DNA of 64,000 bases, from contig CAJNDS010002690.1 in the NCBI GenBank assembly GCA_905221605.1, positions 384,501-448,500 of the forward strand, written 5' to 3'. A model generated the notes under the pieces. The model made no database searches. It was not told where the DNA came from and saw only the letters and a list, made by a program, of their open reading frames with translations. The translations under genes and the position numbers were made by a program. Positions 10,601-22,600 of the stretch are shown in pieces. The stretch is from Symbiodinium natans. Its lineage: Eukaryota; Sar; Dinophyceae; Suessiales; Symbiodiniaceae. Position 1 is the first letter of the stretch; the number at the start of each line of letters is the position of its first letter.

Positions 10601-13600
10601 TAGAACGCTGCAAGCTCAGGATATGTGGATATCTCTCCTCAAGGACGCACTTGAATCTCTTGTTTTCGCGTGCGGCCGAGGGGTGCATAGACCCGAATAA
10701 CCCTACATGGGACGTATTCCCTAAAGGCCCCATAAGCCTCCTCTCTTGGGATGTTCCCCCTTACACTAGCAGTCCTTACTAGGGATTATAGTACCCCCCT
10801 AAGTAATTATAGTCGCCCGATTAAGGACTGTGAGTATAAGGGGAGCATCCCAACCCCTCTCCCCTTGGCCTGGGCTTCAAGTGTAGCTGACATAGAAATG
10901 CCCGTTGCAGGTCCTAAAGACCCAAAGCATACTGCAAGCCGAGCCCTGTGTGGGCCCTTTTTGGGGCCGGAGTGTTCTAGGTATTGGTTTCGGGTTAAGG
11001 GCTTTTGGTTCCCTTGTTCTTGGCGGAGGGTGGAGGGTGGGGGGAGGTGGGGTTGGGTTCTTAGCTTCAGTTCTCTAAACCCAAATCGCTAGAAGCTCTA
11101 AACTCTACAAGCCCTAACCCTGGAACCCTGATCAAATCCCCTAAACCTTAGCTCAAATGCAGACAAAGACAGCGCCGAGTAAACCTTAAGCCCCTAAGCC
11201 TAAACCCTAAACCCTAAACTCAATCCTTAAACCACCACTGGCGAGGATGTCAAGGACGAGCACTGGGGCATGAACCACATCGTATCGGCCGCATAGCCTG
11301 CAGTTTAGCAGTTTAGGGTTTAGGGATTAGGGTTTCGGGTTTAGGGTGTTTTTTTGTGCGTTATATTTTTATGCTGGGGCTCAGAGCTTGGAAATTTGGG
11401 AGAGCTTTTATGTGATAGAATGTGTGTAATACAATCATTCTCAACCCTTACTTACATGAAGTCGGAGTTGGCCTACGCCGGCCCTCTCTGAGCGTTTGGT
11501 TCGGGATAGCTGTTGGCTTCGGGGTTGAGCACCCTAAACCCTAAACCCTAAACCCTAAACCCTAAACCCTAAACCCTAAACCCTAAACCCTAAACCCTAA
11601 ACCCTAAAGAGCCCAAACCCTCTTGGTAGCCCAGTGGTACCCTTTACCTATTTTTGTTTTTTGGTTCTGGGCTCCCTTTTAAAAGTATCCCTAAATCCTA
11701 ATCCCTAAGCCCTAAGCCCTAAGCCCTAAACCCTAAACCCCAAACCCCAAACCCAAGAAAGGGTGCCCTTATTACTATATGGTGACTGGGCGACCAAGCC
11801 CTCTCGACCCTGAAACCCGAAACCCTAAACCCTAAGCCCGAAGCCCTAAACCCTGTTTGCCTAAACCCTAAACCCTACCCTACACCCTGTTTCCCTAAAC
11901 CTTAAACCCTCAACCCTAAACCTAAACCCTAAACCCCTAAACCCTAAACCCTGTTTACCTAAACCCTAAACCCTAAACCCTACTCAACCCCAAGCCCTAC
12001 TTACTAAGCCAGCCCGAACCCAGGCGATGTGCAATCGCCGGCGGGGCCGCGAGAAGACCATCGTGCCTCGCTCGCTCCGAGCATTTCAGCGCTCTGGGAC
12101 ACCTCTAAACCCTAAACCTTAAACTCTAAACCCTAAACTCCTAAACCATAACCCTACTCAACCCTAAACCCTAAACTCTAAACCCTACACTCCTAAACCA
12201 TTACCCCCCTCAACCATAAACCCTAAATCCCGAGGGTGTAAGGTGGGGGACTTGTTGGCAGTTGCCCTGAACTCGCTCTCATCCGTCCAAGGCCGCAGGT
12301 ATGAATTGCGGACCAGACGTATCAAGTATATGTATTATGTATATATATATATATATACATATGTAATGTGCATTTTTCATATGGGTTCCAGTCATTTTCG
12401 TTGACTTATGCAAGCGTATGCCAAAGCAGAAGCCAGGCATCAACGAAAAAGCAACAGCCACAACTGATGACTGCTTTTGCAAGCAACTTTGCCTTTGTGA
12501 TTTTGAGCTTTAAGACCTCCAGCTCAGAATATATGAGAGCAAACGCCGTTGGTGCAGTTGGACCCACAAGACCAATTCTATTGTGGGCTTCTCCGCCGTG
12601 CACTTTAGGGTTTAGGGTTTAGGGTTAGGGTTTAGGGTTTAGGGTTTAGATTTAGGGTTAGGGTTTGGGGTTTGGGGTTTGGGGTTTGGGGTTTAGGGTT
12701 CACTCACACACAGACACCACCAGGAATATAAAGATCTTGAGCTTGATTCATGTTCCCGGTGGGTGATGGAGAGCAATGACCTATTCGCGTTCGGATCTTC
12801 GTTCTTTTGGCGCCTCGCAATGTCCGAGATGCGTGCCAGATCTTCTGTACTTGTCAGTATAGGGCGCAAGGTGGCTTTACAATGCTTGAGGTTCGGGTTC
12901 AGGGTTCAATCGCCCTACAAACCTAGACAGCCCGAACCCCTAAACACTCCCCAAGCATGGCCTGCTAAACCCGAGAGCCCTAAACGGTAAACTTTAAGCT
13001 CCAAGAAAATACCAGGCGTCGCATTTGAGCAGCGTTTTTTTTCTACGAGCAAGGCTACGTAGAGACGCGATCATTGAAAGTCGGCCGCGTAGCATTTTGC
13101 CTGCAGGGCGTAGGTTTGCGTAGGGTCCGCGTAGGCAAGTCTATGCAGTATGGGCGCGTAGGTCCGCGTAGGTCCGCGTAGGTTGTCTATGCTTGCCGCG
13201 TAGGTCCGCGTAGGCACACGTCAACAACATACTCCGCGCGTAGGCCGCGCGCCTACTAAACATGAGCTGACGCGTAGGCCCGCGTAGGATACCCATGCCA
13301 TTACAACACCCCACACAATGAAAAAAAAAACTGCTCATTTGAATACTCACCAGTTTTCTTTGAAAGCTAACATCTGCTTTGTGGACCACCCTAAACCCTA
13401 AGGGTTTAGAGTTTAGGGTTTAGGGTTTAGGGTTCAGGGCAACCCTAAACCTTCTACTGTGAGAGGGAGACACGCCGAGGCGTATGCTGAGAGCCATGAC
13501 CAATCGATTGTGGGAGACAAGCTGCTCAGCATGCAATCCTAAACCCTAAACCCTAAACCCTAAACCCTAAACCCTAAACCCTAAACAATGTAGAGGACGC

Positions 13601-16600
13601 CTAAAGTCTAAAGTTGAAGCCCTAGGAAGGGTTTGTTGTAGTTCTGTGAATAAAGAGTACCTGTGACTTGCAACACGTACTTTTTGTTTGCCTCTAGACC
13701 AAGCCTTCAAGCGTCAACCCCCCCCCCCCCCCCCCCCCAAACCGCAGCGCTTTGGGTTTCCATTCCCATCCATCGGTAGCACATGTTCTCTTGATGGCTG
13801 GGCGGCGAAACCCTAAACCCTAAACCCTAAACCCTAAATCCTAAACCCTAAACCCTAAACCCTAAACCCTAAGCCCTAAGCCCTAAACCCTCAATCCTAA
13901 ATCCTAAATCCTAAACCCTAAACCCTAAATCCTGAATCCTAAATCCTGAACCCTATCCTGATACCCTGTCTCTGTCATCGTTCTTTCGGCCTGTTTCCAG
14001 GCTCCTAGGGCAGCCGAAGGCTCATGCTTGCCAAGCCAGGGTTGAGGGTTGAGGGTTTAGGGTTTCGGGTTTGGGGTTTAGGGTTTAGGGTTTAGGGTTT
14101 AGGATTTAGGGCTTAGGGTTTAGGGTTTAGGATTTAGGGTTTAGGGTTTAGGGTTTAGGGTTCATTCGACCATGTGAGAGGCAGGTAAGCCTGTCCTATT
14201 CCAGGGCATTTTGTGGGAGTTGATGCAGTGCGGTGTAGTGATTTAGGTGGTCATAGATCACAACCAATGTGCCATTATAGCGACATCTCATATATGCCGG
14301 TACTCCAAACCATGCCCTAAACCCTACACAGCACCTCTCCGTTTTAGGACGATTGCCTTCTGGCTCATGGATGCAGAGATGTACACAGGCTAGGGCGGCT
14401 TCACGGCCAAACCTACTATAGTTCTTTGGTAGTAATGTCAGCGCTCAACGCCTTCGGCAAAAGGTTTGGGGGTTGGAGTTTACGGTTTAGTGTTTAGGGA
14501 TTGGTGGACTAGTGCTGGTTAGGATGCTCACGCTTAATTAGGATGCTCACGCTTAATGTAACAGTCTGGACAGTTCCAAGGGAGGGGCGCAGAGGTTCTG
14601 TGATCCAAAACCTGAACCCCTAAACCCGGCCTAAAACTAAAACCTATAGAGGTTTGACTCGACGGTTCCGAATCAAATATGGGGGTTTACGAAAATAAGG
14701 GACCCCTAGTATCGACCCCCAAATAGTAGGATTCCGGCATAGTAAGGACCCCAATAAGGTACCCCTAGTTTCGGAGACCCCTATATGTATGCAAGCATGT
14801 GATGGGAAGATAGACCCAGCTTTCTAAGCTGCAACTCAATGGCCGGTTCCCAAGTTCTCAGCCCCTAAGCCCTAAACCCTAAACCCTAAACCCTAAGCCC
14901 TAAACCCTAAGCCCACCGGTGCCCTCTTATGGTTCAGGTCCCCAGTTCAGGGTTCCCTCTGTTCAGAGTTTTCCGGGTTTCTTGCGAAATGCTCTCCAAC
15001 AGACCAAAAGGCACGAACCCGGCGCTCAGAGACCTTGCGGAACATGTGCCTCGGGGTTGGATTCTGAGTTTAGCTCGTTGAAGCTTTTGGGGCCTCTGGG
15101 GAGACGGGGAGGGATGAGGCTTTTGGGCTTCGGGCGCTTAACCCTAAACCCCAAACCCCAAACCCCAAACCCCAAACCCTAAACCCTAAACCCTAAACCC
15201 TAAACCCTAAACCCTAAGGGTCTCTAGAAAGCCTGGCCGCAGCCCAGCGAAAGAGGCATGGGCGATGATGGCACTCCGGGCACAGTGGTGGTAGAACGGG
15301 GGATGGCCATGCACAAGACTCCCGGCTTCAGCCTTCCCAAAGGCTCCTATGTAGTACCTTTTTTGGGTTGAGGGTTTAGGGTTTAGGGTTTAAGGTATAC
15401 TAGAATCCTCTTTAGCTAACCCAGAAAGGAACTACACTAGAGCCTTCAGCTTGACACTAAGAACCCTTCCCTTTTTGGTTTGGGTTTGGGTTCTCTTATC
15501 ACCCCCTCTACAAAACCCCAAAGGGCACCCCTTTTTATTCCTAGGTTGCTCCTGGGCTTAGGAGAGGTTTTACGGTTTAGGGTTTCGGTTTAGGGTGCTA
15601 GCAGTCAAGGGTTTAGATTTCAGGGTTGGGGGGGTTTAGGGTTTCGGGTTCATAGTTAAGAGTTTAGGTGTCAGAGTTGAGGGGGGATAGGTTTCGGGCT
15701 ATTAGTTAAGGGTTTAGGTTTCAGGGTTTATATTCGTTCACATTCAGAGGGTAGGGCCTCAGGCGAACCCTACATTTGAGGCAGGGGCGCTTGGCCTGAA
15801 ATATCCTTCCGCATCCTTGAAGCAAGCCACCACCCCTGCAATGTAGACTACCCTAAACCCTATTTAAATTCTAAATCCTAAACCCGAAGCCCCAAACCCC
15901 AAGCCCTGAAAGCTGCCTCCAAAATCAGTCAAAGCCCCTCAGCGCAAACCCTCGGCCCAAACGCCTTGCAGCCGAGCAGAACCCTCTTCATTAGGAGCCA
16001 AGAGAACCAAGAACCTCCGAAGCCAGCCTAAACCCTAGACCCTAAACTCCTGATGCCCCAAATCCTAAACCCTATAAACTCTAAACCACTGAAGCCCTAA
16101 ACCCTAAACCCTGAAGCCCTAAACCCCAAGCCCTAAACCCTAAACCCTAAACCCTAAACCCCGGAAGCCCTAACCCTAAACCCCAGAAGTCCTAAACCCT
16201 AAACCCTAAACCCCAGGATCATCCGGCTGCTCACGTTAGGGCTCGGTGGAGAAGGTCGGCCCGAGGTGTGTACGATTTAGGGCTTCAGGGGTTTAGGGTT
16301 TAGGGCTAGGGTTTAGGGGTTTAGGGCTTAGGGTTTCGGGCTTCAAAGGGGTTTCGGGATTTAGGGCTTCAGGGGTTTAGGGTTTAGGGCTAGGGTTTGG
16401 GGGGTTGAGGGCTTCAGGGCTTTAGGGTTTAGGGTTCGGGGCTTCAAAGGGGTTTCGGGGTTTCGGGCTTCAAAAGGGTTTAGGATTTGGGGCCAGGGTT
16501 TAGGGGTTTAGGGCTTCAGGGGTTCTAAGGTTTAGGGCTTCAAAGGGGTTTAGGGCTTCAGGGGTTTAGGGCTCAGGGTTTGGGGCTTCAGGGGTTTTAG

Positions 16601-19600
16601 GGTTGAGGGCTAGGGTTTGGGACTTCAGGGGTTTGGAGTCAGGGAGCAGCTGAACTGGGCCCGATTTCAGGTGCTGACGGTGACCAGTGCCAGGGCGTTG
16701 AAGGAGTCGTTCAATCATGGCTCGCGCAGTCGAAGATCAGCCAAGCCAAGCAGGAGCTCCATTCGTGGGTGGTGATGAAGGGGAACCCGAATCGCAACTT
16801 CATGATTTACACGAACCGTGGAAACGTTGCCGTGATTGGCAGCACATTGCAGCTTCGCGATCCGGTTGCTTTGCCGCTGGACGATGGAGTCGGGCAGACC
16901 AACGGCCACTCGCTCGTCACCTCGATTGTGCCATGCTCACGTGCGACGGAATGGCGACGTGGCCGCGCAGGGTTTAGGGTTTAGGGCTAGAGGCGTTTAG
17001 GGCCTAGGGCTTCAGGGGTTTCGGGGCTTTAGGGCTTTAGGGCTCTAGGTTTAGGAGTTTAGGGTTTAGGCTTTGGGCCTTGGGGGTTATGGCTTTGGGG
17101 CATGAGGGGTTCAGGGTTTAGGGTTTAGGGGCTTTAGGGGCTGTACGGCTTTAGGGCTTCAGGGCTTTAAGGGTTTAGGGTTTAGTGTGTTTACGGCCCC
17201 CACACAAACAAACACGCAGTCGGCTTGCGAACCGATCGTCCCTTTCAAGGTCCCGAAGAGCCCTAAACCCTCTTAAGGGCAGTTACATGCCCTTGAAAGG
17301 GGTTCCCCTTATATACCCCCCTATATATCCTATAAAACCCACGAGCCCAGACTTCCGAGCCCTCGAAAGAAGGCAAGGGAACATATAAAGGGACCCCCTA
17401 AACCCTAAACCAGCCTTAGAAGCCTTAGACACCCCTGCCCCTTGCCAGGTTATCTGAACTTCATGGGCCGCTTGCTCAGGAGACGAAAGCTGCCCAGGTA
17501 CAGGGTTCCGGGTTTCGGGCTTAGGGTTTAGGGTTTCGGGTTTCGGCTTTAGGGTTTCGGGTTTAGGGTTTAGGGTTTAGAGAGAGGGCTTTGTAAAGGG
17601 GATTGGCGCCAAGAGTCTCAAAAGCCCAAACCTACAAGGCACAAATGTCCTTTCTTCGCCGAGGGCAACTGATGGAAGGGTAGTTTCACTTGCCTTGAAC
17701 ATGGTCCTCCTTAAGCGGTTCTGATATGTGCAGGGTTTATGGGGGGTATGCAAGGGTTCCCCGTTTAAGGGCCCATACCCAAGGGACCATGCAACTACCC
17801 TTGGAACTGAGGCAACGAGTTCGGACATCCTGAGTGGGTGGACTTCCCTCGTGAAGGCGCGCGCTTGTGGGAGGAGGAGGTGTCGGGTTTTGGGGAGGAC
17901 TCAGGTCAAAAAAGTTTTAAGGGCGGCGAGTTTTAGGGTTTCGGTTTGGGGCTTAGGGCTTACAGGGCTCAGGGCTTGCAGGGTTTACGCGGTTTGGGGG
18001 GTTTTGGGGGGGTTTAGGAGGTTTAGGGGGTTTAGGGGGTTTAGGGCTTAGACATTGTAGGTCTTTTTAGGGTAACCCTAAACCCTAAACCCCAAACTCT
18101 TAACCCGAAACCCCTATTCTGCCAACAGGGAACAAGTGGTCCTACGCACATTGCCGACGGCGCTTTGACTTGGCTGACAGCGGGCTGCTGCGGCCTCTTC
18201 CCCCAGCACTGGAGTCCTAGAAGGGGCCGTGAAGCCTGCTGCCTGATGTCAACTCTGTATGTATACCTCATACAGTATATACGGTATATGTACATATATA
18301 TATATATGTATATATCTATGTATATTTATTTATTTGTTTATTGTTCTTTTAGATATCGTATTTGTGTTTTATCTATACACACCTTTTTCACACATCTAGA
18401 TATACATATACGTATCAATCTACATTTGCGCATGCACATCAGTAGCCCCAAATGCTTAAAAGGAGTCATTGTTTACGGGGGCACCAAGGGGTTTTTCTAG
18501 GATTTAGAGTCTCAGGTTGTGCGGAGGTCGGAAGGGAATGAGGATGCCTTGTCGAGTGGCTATAGGGTTGTTTGCGGTTTCACCAAAACCTCCAGAAGCT
18601 TCAGCACGGCTGGGCCGTGAGGGGCTGCTACAGGGTGGGTTGAGGGTACAGCCCCCCTCCAGTTGTTGACTAGAATGCTAGGGGTCTTTAAGCTTTTGAG
18701 TCGGAATTTGCGAGAAGTATTGCAGCTTGGGTAATGAGCTCTGAAGTTATGCTGCTAGAAGCTAAGTCAGGGAGGGCGGGGGGGTTCTCTGAAAGTCCTA
18801 AACCTCTATCAGCCCGAAAGGGGCAGGAGTGTTCCATATCCCCTGTAAACCCTAAACCCTATACCCTAAACCCCATACCCTATACCCTATACCCTCAACC
18901 CTCAACCCTAAACCCTATACCTTTACAAGCCCGTAGCCCTAAATGTACTCCTGAGCGGGGCAAGGGGCATCTTACACCCATAGGCCCTGAACCCTAAGCC
19001 CTAAACCCTAATGGGCCCAGGTATCGATTCCTTCTCAAGTGGGATGTGGCCATGCATGCCATGGAGGAGCGGATTTAGGGCTTAGGCTGTAGCCCTAAAC
19101 CCTAAACCCTAAAGCCCCTAAAGCCCCTAGAATCCCTAAACCCTAAACCCCTAAACCCTCAAGCCCGAAACCCTAAACCCCAAACCCTAAACCCCAAACC
19201 CCCCCCCACGGCCTCAGCAGATGAAGGAGAGCACGGGCTTCGCCAGCGACGAGCACCTCCTGGTGTCCAGCCAGCACGAGGCCCTGAGATCCCCAAAGCA
19301 CGAAAGCCCTAAACCCTAAACCCTAAACCCTAACTAAACCCTGGGTTTGTGAGAGGGCTAGCAGCTCTATCAGTTCTGGCGAGGTGCCGAATTTTGCAGC
19401 CAAGACCCCCCAGAACCCCTCGACAGTTTGGGATAGCGCATGGCTGGGCAGGAGGACAAGGTGATTGTCTTCGAGCGCGCCAACCTCCTCTTCGTGGTGA
19501 ACCTTCATCCTTGTCTGCACCTTAGGGTCTGACAGGGTTTAGGTTTAGCCTTTAAATTTTTAGGGTTTAGGGTGCATGGCGGTTCGGGGTTTTGGGGGGG

Positions 19601-22600
19601 TTTGTACCTTATGGTATATACTGCAACCCGAAACCCTGAACCTTTAGCGGGTTTGGGTCTCTTTCGGGTTGTCGGTGCCTCATACGTGTGGGGACCATGT
19701 GGATTCCGGGACGTAAGCTTAAACCATCGCCGGTGCCGCTGCGTCATGTGCATCTAGCACCCACGCCCCAAAAACCCTAAACTCCTAAACCCTAAACCCT
19801 AAACTCCTAAACCCGAAACTCCTAAACCCTAAACCCTAAACTCCTAAACTCCTAAACTCCTAAACTCCTAAACTCCTAAACCCTAAACTCCTCAACCCTA
19901 AACCCTAATCTCCTAAACCCTAAACCCTAAACCCCAAACTCCTAAACCCTAAACCCCCAAAAGCGTAAGCCCCCTTCCCAAGGTAAGGACTACGCCGACT
20001 ACAAAGTGGGCGTGCGCGAGCATGGAAGGTGCCGAACAGCCTTGCAAGTTGAAGCCACAGGGTTTAGGGTTTAGGGTTTAGGGTTTGGGGTTTGGGGTTT
20101 AGGGTTTAGGGTTTAGGGTCTAGAGCGTTTAGAGCGTTTAGAGCATTTAGGGTTTAGGGTTTAGGGTTTAGGGTTTGGAGCGTTTAGGGTTTAGGGTTTA
20201 GGGTTTGGAGCGTTTAGGGTTTACAGGTTCAGTTTAGGGGTTGGGGATTTTGGGTGTTGGGTTTCGGGTTTGGGTTTTCGGGGTTAGGGTCTAGAGGTAT
20301 AGGGCTTCGGGGTTTAGGGAACCCTCAACCCTAGACCCTAAACCCGAAACCCTTTAGGGGTTCCGGACTTGGGTTTTTGTTGGGGCTTGGGGTGTAAGGT
20401 TTGAATTTGGGGTTCTTGGCATGTGTTGAGCCCTTGGAGGTCCCTAAGAGTTCAATCGTCACCCCCCACCCAGGTCACTCGACAGCCTCAAACTAAACTC
20501 CAAACCCTAAACCCTAAACCCTAACCCCAAACCCCAAACCCTAAACCCTAAACCCTAAACCCCAGAAGCCTTGAGAGGTACAAGATTTGCTTGGATTCCG
20601 ATGCCTACGACTTCCGTGGCAGAGGCTGAAGATGTTACGCCCTGCCCCCTAACATTAAAAAAGACACAATATACTATAGAAGAACACAATAGGGAGGGGG
20701 GGGGGGGCATTTAATATGATCCCTAAACCCTAAACCCCTAACCCCTAGAAAGGGTGGGTTTAATATCAGGGGGAGGGGAGTAGTGCCAATTTGACGGGTC
20801 CAGCTGGACACCTTTGAGAGCTCACAGGTACCGAGTCTCAAGTCCTTAGCGGCCTTAGCTCAGGTTTGGGGTTTAGGGTTCAGGGTTTAGGGTCTAGGTC
20901 AGTCCTGAAAGACGAGGACTTTGGTGAAAATAGAGGCCATGTAAGGATCTCAGCCAGGGTAGGGTTTCTTGGGTTTAGGGTTTTAGGGTTTAGGGTTTAT
21001 GAGTTTTGGCGGTTTAGGGTTTAAGTTTTAGTGTTTCGGATTTAGGGTTCAGGGTTTAGGGTGAACTTGATAACACCCAAATCATGGACAGCTTGAAGCG
21101 AGCGGCTTCCCATCTAGGAGCCTCATAAGAGGCTAATGAACCCACCTCTTGTCCTAGATCGGATAAGGGTGACCCTTAAAAGGGAACCCCTTCTGTACCC
21201 TCTTCTGGCTCTCTTAAACAGGGACCTTATTCAGAGGGTCTATATCCCCAAGGGTCCCCCTAATCCTATCCCCTATCTTGTTGGCTTCAAGTTTAAGAGG
21301 ATGATGGAATCTGCTTCAGAGGGTCGCGCGGAATCTTCCTATGAACTGTCTTCGGGCCACCAGTGCCCATGCCGCTTCCCTAAACCCTAAACGCTAAACC
21401 CTCCGCCAGGCCGGACCATTCACGACTGGGCCTACTTCTCCGAGCCTGAGGGCGACGCTTGGGCTGCCGATGTCAGGTTTAGGGGGAGCTTAGGCTTTGG
21501 GGTTCAGGGTTTACGGTTTAGGGTTTAGGGTTTAGGGGTACAGGGTTTGGGGTTTAGGCTTCACTTGGTTTCACTTTACACTTTTTGGAATACTATAATC
21601 CCCCATAGAACTGAAAGTGTACAACTTTTTGGGGGCTCATGAACTCAGCAACTAAGTTTAACGAGCCCTTTCCTGAGGGCGCCCACATACGAATCCAGTG
21701 GTACCTTTGTTTTCTCACTTTTTGTTGGTTCAAGGTTCCCTTATAAAGTAACCAACCCCGCCCGAGCTGTATCTCGATTCAGCCTCACTCGCTCGTCTTC
21801 GAAAAGCCAAACTTACCCAACCCTAAACCCTAAACCCTAAACCCTAAATCCTAAACCCTAAACCCTAAACCCTAAACCCCAAACCCTAAACCCTAAACCC
21901 TAAACCCTGAAGCGCAAAACAGAAGCCCCCTAAAACCCCCAAGAGCTCCAACCTCCGAAGGCCTTATATAGTAAAGGCGCCCAAGGATTTGCATTATATC
22001 TCGGGTTTAGGGTTTAGGGTTTAGGGTGTAATGTTGAACCCTCTTTAGTGTGCCCCCCCCCCCCCCCCCCTGAACAGTCGAGGCTGGATTTTGCTCTGTT
22101 TAGACAGCCCCGGGGGTTTATATGACTTTAATAGGGAGGAGTTTAGATAAGTTCAACAGGGACAGCGATGCCCGGCAATCTTTTTTAAAGGCGTGCCACG
22201 TGGAATTTTCTTACAGCGCCCGGACTTTGTCTTAAAGAGGGACTCCCAAACAGTCAGGGTGTCCTGAATAATTCAGCCAAATTGTCTTTAAAGAGGGGGC
22301 CAATACTAAAGCGGGTCCAACATTAGGCTTTAGGGTGTAGGGTTTAGGGTCACGGTACAAGGTATCTCGCTGCTGTTTCGACCTTACCCTAGCTGGGACC
22401 CCCAAAGTATGTCAACAAACAGCCCCAAGAACCCGCAGATGGGCCATTAGTTTACACACTTCGGGGGGTTTAGGTCTACCCTAAATTTTAAACTCTAAAC
22501 CCTAAACCCTAAACCCTAAACCCTAAACGGTTTAGGTACACCCTCAAGCCGAAACTTTTGTGTGAGCCCACGCTTAGGTTCCGGGAGGACCGGGTAACTT

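Noticed and set aside
12063-12104. Extension of exon 12024 with an SEHFSALG frame resembling ESHDQAL
   Set aside because: Out of frame with NRRRGREKTI; the real AYAESHDQ exon lies at 13480 and joins in phase.
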